From assembly GCA_020432595.1 (NCBI GenBank), contig JAGQGA010000017.1, positions 1-21,817 of the forward strand: 21,817 bases of DNA, written 5' to 3'. Source of the DNA: Anaerolineales bacterium. GTDB taxonomy: Bacteria > Chloroflexota > Anaerolineae > Promineifilales > Promineifilaceae. Shown here one piece after another: positions 6,721 to 12,709 of the stretch (position 1 is the first letter of the stretch; each line of letters starts with the position of its first letter). The translations under genes and the position numbers were made by a program. Below the pieces are notes generated by a model. That model saw nothing but the letters and a program-made list of their open reading frames with translations. It searched no databases and was not told where the DNA came from.

Positions 6721-9288
6721 GTGACTAGCTCGATGTCCTTTTCAGCCATCCTTCACGCCCTTATTCAGCGCGATGGCCGTCGTGTACGTCAATTGTCGCA
6801 AGCTTCGGCCGACCATTTTGGGGAAAATCAACAAATTCCCCACAATACTATTAGCCGATGGGTGCAAGGCACTGTTAAGAAGCCGCGCAGTTGGCAAGAC
6901 ATTCTCAAATTAGCTGTCATCCTACGCCTCCAAATAAATGAAGTGGATCAGTTGCTCACTGCGGCAGGTCACCCGCATCTGGCAGTTTTGTATCAAGCTT
7001 CTGCCAATCAGGTAGAGGATCAGCTATTAGCTTTATGGCAAGCTAAGCCAACTACCTTTTATGGCCCATTCCAGGCTCCGCCGGGTTTGCCCAACTTCAC
7101 GGGACGGCAAGAAGAACGAAAGGCTGTCGCCACGGTGCTTGCCCATAGCCAAACGCAGCGCATCTGCTGTCTACAAGGTATGGGAGGCGTTGGGAAAACA
7201 TCTCTGGCTATTCAGTTAGCCTATGATTTACGCGACGTTTTTGCGGACGGCGTTCTATGGGCACAGTTAGATCGCTCAAATACGATGGCAATTTTGCACA
7301 GCTTTGCTACTGCCTTCGAACTTGACATTAGGCATTATCTAGATGTTGAAAGCCGCAGCAGCAAAGTGCGCGAGTTGCTAAGTTACAAAAAGGCGCTGAT
7401 CATCCTCGATAATGCTGAGTCTGATGAACAACTTCGCCCCCTGCTGCCGCCAACTGGCTCTTGTGCGGTGCTGTTTACGACACGCCGACAGGATTTAGCG
7501 GTAGCCGATCAGGCGCGACGCTTTCTTATCCAATCCTTTGCCCCAGAAAAGGGAGACAGCTTGGCTCTTTTTGGCAAGATTCTTGGGGCAGAGACTGTCC
7601 AGCGGGAAAGAGAAAAGTTTCAAGAATTAGCGGATATATTGGGGCATTTGCCATTGGCACTCGATATTGCGGCCAATCGGCTGAGACATGAATTAAACTG
7701 GTCTGTTCATGATTTGCTGACTCAATGGCAAGCAGACACAGACCGACTTACCCATCTCGCCCGTGGCGATAGGGCCGTTCGTCTTTCTTTCGCGTTTAGT
7801 TTTCGTGCCTTGAAGAAAGAGCAGCAACAGTTGTTTGCTGCTCTTTCTGTTTTTGTGGGATCCTTCTCCTGTGAGGCGGTAGCCGCAATTGAGCCGAAAA
7901 CGGGTGATGATACTGCAAGTCAACTTCAGCAGCTACAGGCTCTGTCGCTGGTACAACCTGCTACCAACGGCCGTTTTCAACTTCATCCCCTGCTGCGGCT
8001 ATACAGTCAGGAATTAAACGGTAGCTCGGAAACGGCCGTTCGCATGGCCCATTACTACTTTGGCTACATCCAGCAAAATCAACAGGCATATGAACGGCTT
8101 GACCTGGAACAGGCCAACATACTGGCTGCCCTTGATATTGCCATCGCCCATGGCTTGCACAGCCAGCTTGTGCAAAGCAGCAATCAACTGTATGCCTATT
8201 GTTATGCTAGGGGGTATTTTGAGACGGCGCAATATCTGCTGCAGGCAGCACAAAATGCGGCTCAAGCGATTGGGGATGAGGTAGGGTTAACGGCCGTTCT
8301 TTTCAACATGGGTCACATTGCCATTAAACAAGGCAACAGCCAGCAGGCCGAGCATCTTTACCAACAAGCCCTTACGATTGCGCGGCAAACCAACAATTTG
8401 TCACAGATAAGCAATCTGCTTATGAAATTGGGTGCTTTGGCACACCGCCGCAGTCAATTTAGCCTGGCGCAAGACAACTATCTGGAAGCACTCCGCTTCG
8501 CCCGTAAGGCCAATGATACCAACTGCCTTGCTTCCACGTTGGCAAATTTGGGGCTGCTGGCAGCGGTGCAGGGGGATCAGGAAACGGCCGTTGCCCACTA
8601 TAACGAAGCCTTGCCGCTGGCACGTCAGCTTGGCAATAAAAGCAGCATCATCAACATCCTGCAAAATTTAGGGGCTGTGGCCGACGACCAGGGCAACTAC
8701 GCTGAAGCCAAAGCCCATTTTCAGGAAGGGCTGGAACATGCCAACGAGCTAGGCACGCCGGAGCTACGCAGCCGTTTGCTGGGCAATCTTGGCCTTGTCG
8801 CCTGCGCCTTGGGCAATTATGCCGAAGCATCTGCCTATTTCCGCGAAGGGCTTGCCCTGGCAGAGCAAGCCAACCTCACGCTGCAAATTAGCCGCCAACG
8901 CGCCAATCTGGGCAAAGTTGCCATGCACCGCCGCCAATACCCCCAAGCCAACTATCATTATCAAGAGGCACTCGCCCTGGCGCGGCGGCTAGGCTTTCCT
9001 GAGGACATTGCCGTCATGCTCAACCAATGGGGCGATTGTCACCTGGCGCAGCAGAACGGCGCGGCAGCCGAGGCAGCGTTTCGTGAGGCACTGCAAATTG
9101 CTGAACTGGCAAACCTGCAAAGTGAAAGGGCTAAAAGTCTCTATGGTCTGGCACACACCGCTGCCGAGCGTGGCAATACGATTCTGGCGCGGCAGCTAGG
9201 CGAAAGAGCGCAGCAAATTTTTGTCCAAACTGGACACAAAAAAGCGAATGAAGTGGCCTGGTGGCTGGCCGAGTTGCCGAGCCACTAA
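6721..9288 (+). CDS. HTH-STAND (NB-ARC) ATPase with C-terminal TPR repeats
   Basis: A large signal-transduction ATPase, about 855 aa. Order of parts: an N-terminal helix-turn-helix-like region (residues 20-80, with IPHNTISRWVQG), a linker ending in NFTGRQEE typical of NB-ARC entry, the P-loop GMGGVGKT (153-160), Walker B ALIILDNAE (225-233), the FTTRR sensor block, GHLPLAL (308-314), a winged-helix region, and about ten tetratricopeptide repeats of near 40 residues from about 430 to the end (for example ANLGLLAAVQGDQETAVAHYNEAL). STAND proteins hold the ATPase inactive until a ligand or partner binds the repeat array, then oligomerise; this one probably acts on DNA through the HTH. The start is placed at GTG 6721 because GGAG lies 6 bases upstream; a TTG at 6709 or ATG at 6733 are alternatives. 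The ligand is unknown; the neighbouring repeat-peptide gene is a candidate. An antiphage STAND role is also possible. Confidence 0.88.
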   Translation: MTSSMSFSAILHALIQRDGRRVRQLSQASADHFGENQQIPHNTISRWVQGTVKKPRSWQDILKLAVILRLQINEVDQLLTAAGHPHLAVLYQASANQVEDQLLALWQAKPTTFYGPFQAPPGLPNFTGRQEERKAVATVLAHSQTQRICCLQGMGGVGKTSLAIQLAYDLRDVFADGVLWAQLDRSNTMAILHSFATAFELDIRHYLDVESRSSKVRELLSYKKALIILDNAESDEQLRPLLPPTGSCAVLFTTRRQDLAVADQARRFLIQSFAPEKGDSLALFGKILGAETVQREREKFQELADILGHLPLALDIAANRLRHELNWSVHDLLTQWQADTDRLTHLARGDRAVRLSFAFSFRALKKEQQQLFAALSVFVGSFSCEAVAAIEPKTGDDTASQLQQLQALSLVQPATNGRFQLHPLLRLYSQELNGSSETAVRMAHYYFGYIQQNQQAYERLDLEQANILAALDIAIAHGLHSQLVQSSNQLYAYCYARGYFETAQYLLQAAQNAAQAIGDEVGLTAVLFNMGHIAIKQGNSQQAEHLYQQALTIARQTNNLSQISNLLMKLGALAHRRSQFSLAQDNYLEALRFARKANDTNCLASTLANLGLLAAVQGDQETAVAHYNEALPLARQLGNKSSIINILQNLGAVADDQGNYAEAKAHFQEGLEHANELGTPELRSRLLGNLGLVACALGNYAEASAYFREGLALAEQANLTLQISRQRANLGKVAMHRRQYPQANYHYQEALALARRLGFPEDIAVMLNQWGDCHLAQQNGAAAEAAFREALQIAELANLQSERAKSLYGLAHTAAERGNTILARQLGERAQQIFVQTGHKKANEVAWWLAELPSH

Positions 9289-9342
9289 CGGGCAAAAGCT
9301 GGGCGACAAACCAATTGCTGCCCAGCCCGCAAGAGAAACGCA

Positions 9343-9372
9343 GGATGCTGTTCAACAGGTTGAACAACATCC
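9343..9372. promoter_or_regulatory. Near-perfect 30-bp inverted repeat between convergent genes
   Basis: Arms GGATGCTGTTCAAC and GTTGAACAACATCC match at 13 of 15 positions around a 2-base centre. There is no T-run on either side, so it is not a standard intrinsic terminator. It sits between the STAND gene and the convergent repeat-peptide gene, and could be an operator, an mRNA-end stabiliser or a recombination relic. Confidence 0.55.
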
Positions 9373-9419
9373 ACAGGGGATAAACGATGAGCAATCTACA
9401 GCCCTATCGGTTTTCTCGA

Positions 9420-9740
9420 CTAGATGGTTATGGGCTCAAGCTCCAGTGGCCCAACACCTTCTTCAATCGGGTCCGTCCAGCTTGCCACCGCATCTCCACC
9501 GTCAGCCGCTGGGCTGCTCCACGAGCCAATGCTTTCTTCAATGGGGTCTGTCCAACTGGCAAGGGTAGCAGCCGGCAATTGCCGCATTGGGCCAACGCCT
9601 TCTTCAATGGGATCTGTCCAACTGGCTGTTGTGAAAACGGCCGTCCCTGCGCTTTGCCCAAGCACCACCGGCAAAAGCAGCACAGTGCAGAGCAGCAAAC
9701 CGGCAAACAACATCTGTGGGTGTAGAATCAACTTTTTCAT
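9420..9740 (-). CDS. Small secreted or membrane-anchored protein with three ASWTDPIEEGVGP repeats
   Basis: A 106-aa minus-strand gene that I do not recognise as a known family. Residues 1-32 form an export signal or anchor: KK near the start, then a long hydrophobic core (MLFAGLLLCTVLLLPVVLG). The rest contains three 13-residue repeats at 39-51, 61-73 and 86-98: ASWTDPIEEGVGP, ASWTDPIEESIGS, ASWTDPIEEGVGP, separated by 9 and 12 unlike residues. At DNA level the copies differ at many third positions (A, S, T, D, P and G codons), so the peptide appears conserved by selection and is not a fresh DNA duplication. AAGGA at 9748-9752 gives a ribosome-binding site 7 bases before the ATG; a GTG at 9743 is an alternative start. 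LLLC is not a good lipobox. It could be a multi-copy peptide precursor, such as a signal or a modified peptide, but no processing enzyme is adjacent. Confidence 0.75.
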   Translation of the reverse strand: MKKLILHPQMLFAGLLLCTVLLLPVVLGQSAGTAVFTTASWTDPIEEGVGPMRQLPAATLASWTDPIEESIGSWSSPAADGGDAVASWTDPIEEGVGPLELEPITI

Positions 9741-9829
9741 CACAGTTTCCTTTGCTTTCGCTCGCCATTGAGCCGAAAGCGCTAAGCGATAAAGTTGATT
9801 CCAGCCTAGAAGCCGTTAAAAAGACGAAG

Positions 9830-9846
9830 TTCCCGTTTTTCGGGAA
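9830..9846. other. Short hairpin in the divergent intergenic region
   Basis: TTCCCG, loop TTTTT, CGGGAA, a 6-bp perfect stem between the divergently transcribed repeat-peptide gene and the CARF-HTH gene. Function unknown; it could be part of the leader of either mRNA or an operator. Confidence 0.4.
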
Positions 9847-9903
9847 GAAGCTCTTACCAACAGGGAGTTACATTTGAGGAAATCTTGTTATTAGGAAAGA
9901 AGC

Positions 9904-10914
9904 ATGAGAAGCCTGACGCAACGACCGCATGTCTACATCGCCACATTGGGCAACGCTCCCCAAGTTGTGACGCTGGCCTTGGATATCTTGCTCCCAAAAT
10001 ATCCATTTGTGGAGGTATGTGTCATTCATACCGATGACCGTGCCACCGAGAAGCTACCGCAGATGAAATTCAGCACCATGCACGAAACGGTGCAGCAGCT
10101 AGACAAAGAGTTCCTCAACCGCAAGCCCCTGGCCGCGTCCCTCGGTGAGCAAGCGTGGCGGACTGATTATCTGGCAAACGAACGCTATTATCAGTTTACC
10201 TATCGGCGGGTATTGATTCAGCGCGAGGTACAGGAGCCAGGGCAGTTGGCAACGGCCGTTCCTGTCAAAGATGTGGAAACGGAAGCCAACTCCCAAGCCG
10301 CCTTCCGCACCATCTTCCGCACCGTGCAGCGGTACAAGGAACAACGCGCCATCATTCACTTCAACCTGGCTGGGGGGCGCAAAAGCATGTCGGTCTTTGC
10401 CATGTGTGCTGCTCAAATCCTGTTCGCGCCCGGAGACAAACTGTGGCACCTCGTCTCCCAAAACGAATTTATGAACACCCGAGAGATGCACGACACAAGC
10501 GACGCCAGCCGCTTGGTGCCTATCCCCCATGTCTCCATCAGCACCCTCAACCCCGTTTTGGGGATGCTCATCTCCAGCAACGACCCTTATGACATCGTCC
10601 AGGCGCAGGAGAATTACCTCCATCTGATGGATTTACGGCGCAAGGAAAACTTCTTGCGCGAACTGGATTTTGATGAACGGCAAATTTTGATTGGGGTTGC
10701 CCAGGGGTTGAGCAATGATGAAATTGGCAATCGGCTAAAAAAAAGCCTCTCTGGTAAAACGGTCGCCAATAAGCTGACAACTATCTATGAAACCTACATG
10801 GTTTCCCTATCCGACATCCCCACCGATGTTACCCGCCCCAACAGCGAAAATATGCGGGCATTCCTCGCCGCCGAGTTTGGAGCTTACTTCCAACAGCGGG
10901 GAGAAGTTTTATAG
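9904..10914 (+). CDS. CARF-domain protein (NE0113 family-like) fused to a LuxR-type HTH
   Basis: A 336-aa CRISPR-accessory protein. The N-terminal about 230 residues resemble the Cas_NE0113 group of CARF proteins: VYIATLGNAPQVVTLALDIL at the first strand and loop, and the ligand-pocket motif FNLAGGRKSM (GGRKS at 157-161) followed by helix VFAMCAAQILF. CARF domains bind cyclic oligoadenylates made by Cas10. Residues 257-296 (DERQILIGVAQGLSNDEIGNRL...GKTVANKL) match a LuxR/GerE-type helix-turn-helix, not a HEPN nuclease. The likely role is therefore a transcription factor switched by cyclic oligoadenylate, or a ring nuclease that also binds DNA. AGGA at 9893-9896 precedes the ATG by 7 bases. 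The gene has its own terminator and is separate from the cmr operon, which starts 0.8 kb downstream on the same strand. One palindrome copy is at 10251. Confidence 0.82.
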   Translation: MRSLTQRPHVYIATLGNAPQVVTLALDILLPKYPFVEVCVIHTDDRATEKLPQMKFSTMHETVQQLDKEFLNRKPLAASLGEQAWRTDYLANERYYQFTYRRVLIQREVQEPGQLATAVPVKDVETEANSQAAFRTIFRTVQRYKEQRAIIHFNLAGGRKSMSVFAMCAAQILFAPGDKLWHLVSQNEFMNTREMHDTSDASRLVPIPHVSISTLNPVLGMLISSNDPYDIVQAQENYLHLMDLRRKENFLRELDFDERQILIGVAQGLSNDEIGNRLKKSLSGKTVANKLTTIYETYMVSLSDIPTDVTRPNSENMRAFLAAEFGAYFQQRGEVL

Positions 10915-10986
10915 AAAATCAGTAAACATAACCGAACTTTAAAAACTAAATTCAGCTGAGCAGGATATAAGAGAACCTAACAAAAA

Positions 10987-11015
10987 AGCCACCCAATTAT
11001 GGATGGCTTCTTCTT
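10987..11015 (+). terminator. Terminator of the CARF-HTH gene
   Basis: Stem AGCCACCC (10987-10994) and GGATGGCT (11001-11008), one C-A mismatch, loop AATTAT, followed by the T-rich TCTTCTT. It lies 72 bases after the CARF-HTH stop codon. Confidence 0.65.
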
Positions 11016-11070
11016 GATGACTACTTAAAAACCCTCGTGGAGTAGTCAATCAATAAAGTGAATTACAACA

Positions 11071-11102
11071 GTTAGGTCATTTCAATCCCTTTCGTTGCAA
11101 AC
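11071..11102. other. Single CRISPR-repeat-like sequence (degenerate)
   Basis: Contains TTTCAATCCC followed by TTTC and GTTGCAAAC. Its reverse complement reads GTTTGCAAC...AAAGGGATTGAAA, the usual form of repeats used by type III and some type I systems. Only one copy is seen, so it is not an array; it may be the end of a lost or distant array. Confidence 0.35.
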
Positions 11103-11125
11103 ATATTATACGCTTATGCCCGATT

Positions 11126-11152
11126 GTTGCAATGCTCTACCCGTATTGCAAC
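11126..11152. promoter_or_regulatory. Dyad GTTGCAAT-N11-ATTGCAAC upstream of the CRISPR operon
   Basis: Two perfect 8-base arms, 19 bp centre to centre, about two helical turns apart, which suits a dimeric HTH protein. The partial sequence GTTGCAA also occurs at 11094, 32 bases upstream of the left arm. It is a candidate operator for the adjacent CARF-HTH protein; it could instead be a degenerate CRISPR repeat, since the arms resemble repeat ends. Confidence 0.4.
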
Positions 11153-11200
11153 CTTTCTTTTATTCCTTACGTAGTAGTAGACAAGACTGCTAGAAATATG

Positions 11201-11221
11201 CTAAGATGTCATTTATCTTAG
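11201..11221. promoter_or_regulatory. Dyad CTAAGAT-N7-ATCTTAG overlapping a possible -10 box
   Basis: Perfect 7-base arms. TAGACA (11178-11183) and TAAGAT (11202-11207), 18 bases apart, could form a weak promoter whose -10 box lies inside the left arm, an arrangement typical of an operator. Confidence 0.3.
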
Positions 11222-11260
11222 TGAAAATCACGAAGAAACAAAAGGAACAAATCACATGGT

Positions 11261-11289
11261 TTGACAACAACTTCTTTAACCCTTAGTTT
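11261..11289 (+). promoter_or_regulatory. Candidate promoter for the 91-aa gene and possibly the cmr operon
   Basis: Perfect TTGACA at 11261-11266, 17-base spacer, weak -10 TAGTTT at 11284-11289. The leader to the ATG at 11354 would be about 58 bases. Confidence 0.35.
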
Positions 11290-11353
11290 TGCAATTAGCA
11301 AAGCCGCTACTAGTCATTCAACTTAGTGTCATTACGACAGAGGAATAAAAAAA

Positions 11354-11629
11354 ATGAAGCGCAAAAGCAAGCATCTGCGTGTTTGTGTTCAGTTTTCAAA
11401 AAAACTCGTCAGAAAATTTACCCCTAACGGTTCAATTCAAATTGAAGAAGAAATCCGTACGCTCGTCATTCAGAGCAAGTTCCCCCAAAAGTCATCCCTT
11501 CAAAAAGCAATTAAACATCTAACACAAATCTCCAAATGGCTGATTTGGATTTTGGTGTCCCATCCTGAAGTTCTTTCCTGGTTGGTCGAGTTAATGACCA
11601 ATCATAACCACCAAAATTGGACACTATAG
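11354..11629 (+). CDS. Small basic protein of unknown function upstream of the CRISPR operon
   Basis: A 91-aa protein I do not recognise. The N-terminal half is strongly basic (MKRKSKHLRVCVQFSKKLVRK); the centre is helical and amphipathic; residues about 60-83 (ISKWLIWILVSHPEVLSWLVEL) are hydrophobic and aromatic and could be a membrane-active helix. GAGGA about 10 bases before the ATG supports translation. Base composition is more A-rich than its neighbours and there is no AACGGCCGTT palindrome, which hints at a different origin. A strong terminator follows it, and cmr1 begins 87 bases after its stop codon. It could be a CRISPR accessory, a leader-type gene controlling read-through, or an unrelated orphan. 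Confidence 0.6.
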   Translation: MKRKSKHLRVCVQFSKKLVRKFTPNGSIQIEEEIRTLVIQSKFPQKSSLQKAIKHLTQISKWLIWILVSHPEVLSWLVELMTNHNHQNWTL

Positions 11630-11643
11630 TTAGGTGAGTTTTT

Positions 11644-11684
11644 TGCCCCCTGCTTTGCTTGCAGCAAGTAGGGGGCAGTCTTTA
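11644..11684 (+). terminator. Strong hairpin terminator between the 91-aa gene and cmr1
   Basis: Outer stem TGCCCCCT (11644-11651) and AGGGGGCA (11670-11677), inner stem TTGCT/AGCAA with loop TGC, followed by TCTTTA. It ends only 32 bases before the cmr1 ATG, so it is either the end of the preceding unit or an attenuator in the cmr leader. A weak promoter (TTGCAG 11659, TATATT 11683) overlaps its 3' half. Confidence 0.75.
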
Positions 11685-11716
11685 TATTTCTCTGTATTGT
11701 AGAAGGAGTACATTAT

Positions 11717-12709
11717 ATGAATTTAGTCATTGAAATCACAACACCCATCTTTTTAGGTGGGAGTGATGCCCGACAGTTGGCAACACTGGTTCGCATTCCT
11801 TCGATTCGGGGGCAAGTGCGCTATTGGCTAAGGGCAGTACTGGGAAGGCGTGTAGGCAATGATGTGGCTGCGCTAAAAACGGCCGAAAATAATCTTATGG
11901 GCCACACAGGGGCATCTTCACTGGTGCGCTTTCAGGTACAAGAAGGGAAGCAGCTATTAGAAACGGCCGATCGCTATATGCTCCCCCACCGCCAAAGCGG
12001 TAACAAGATCATGAGCGAAACGTTTGCCGAAAAACAGCGATTTCTCCTATCTATTACTCCACGTCCTGGGCTAAAAACGATTCCCGATGAAATTTTGGCG
12101 GCACTGTTGTTGTGGCTGAATTTGGGCGGGCTAGGTAAACGGGCACGCCGAGGTTATGGGAGTTTACGCTGTGTGCGTGCAACAGCCGCAACCGATGATG
12201 TTTCGCCAGATAAGTTAGCCTTGTTTACGGTCAAATCAGAAGAAACATTGTCTGACTATTTGAGTCGGGTATTAGGTTGGGTGCAGGCGGCTATGCCAGC
12301 ACAACCTTTGGCCGAATGGCCGGAATATCCGATTTTGCTGCCTGAATATACGGCCGTTTTGGTGTCCCAACGTACCTATCCCAGCCAGCAAGAGCAGGGA
12401 ACGCCTGTTTATGAAAAAGCAATGGTGCCGTTTTGGCACGAGTTTTTGCGTGCACACCCATATTTAGATGACTCTGCTTATGGGTATGCAGATCGCAACG
12501 GCCGTCGGGCTTCACCCTTTCATTGGCATATCGGACAAACAAAAATGGGGTATCAATGGGTTTTTACCACCTTTTGGTCGCAAAGCGTTCGCCAGTATGA
12601 CAGTAGACGAAATTGGCAAAAGGTGAATGATTTGCTGACGGCTATTGCTGATGAGGCAGAGGGGAAATGGGTATGGCAACATGTCGCGGAGGTATATGAT
12701 GGCCGATAA
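11717..12709 (+). CDS. cmr1: Type III-B CRISPR RAMP protein Cmr1
   Basis: First gene of the Cmr operon. Cmr1 is a two-RRM RAMP subunit that caps the head of the Cmr effector complex and helps bind target RNA. The 330-aa protein begins with the family pattern ITTPIFLGG, then VRIPSIRGQVRYWLRAVLG (residues 26-44), the usual Cmr1 core, and has the glycine-rich loop LGGLGKRARRGYGSL (about 135-150). AAGGAG (11703-11708) lies 8 bases before the ATG. Its last codons overlap the start of cas10, so translation is coupled. Length is in the lower part of the family range. Confidence 0.92.
   Translation: MNLVIEITTPIFLGGSDARQLATLVRIPSIRGQVRYWLRAVLGRRVGNDVAALKTAENNLMGHTGASSLVRFQVQEGKQLLETADRYMLPHRQSGNKIMSETFAEKQRFLLSITPRPGLKTIPDEILAALLLWLNLGGLGKRARRGYGSLRCVRATAATDDVSPDKLALFTVKSEETLSDYLSRVLGWVQAAMPAQPLAEWPEYPILLPEYTAVLVSQRTYPSQQEQGTPVYEKAMVPFWHEFLRAHPYLDDSAYGYADRNGRRASPFHWHIGQTKMGYQWVFTTFWSQSVRQYDSRRNWQKVNDLLTAIADEAEGKWVWQHVAEVYDGR

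Larger units (their letters stand above)
10915..11353. other. AT-rich regulatory stretch upstream of the CRISPR operon
   Basis: About 440 bases without a gene. Besides the terminator it holds a perfect 8-bp hairpin (TGACTACT 11018-11025, AGTAGTCA 11041-11048), a CRISPR-repeat-like relic (11071-11102), a GTTGCAAT/ATTGCAAC dyad (11126-11152), a CTAAGAT/ATCTTAG dyad (11201-11221), and a candidate promoter (11261-11289). It contains no AACGGCCGTT copy. Confidence 0.6.

Noticed and set aside
6378..6749. Minus-strand ORF of 123 codons overlapping the recombinase end and the STAND gene start
   Set aside because: It runs antisense through the end of a well-supported gene and the leader of another, where promoter boxes and direct repeats are present, and it has no well-placed ribosome-binding site.
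9387..9771. Plus-strand ORFs across the repeat-peptide gene
   Set aside because: They show internal repeats only because they cross the same DNA repeats; only the minus-strand frame has a ribosome-binding site, an export signal and silent-site differences between the repeats.
10018..11060. A CRISPR array near the CARF-HTH gene
   Set aside because: I looked for regularly spaced identical repeats on both strands and found only one repeat-like segment and isolated dyads.
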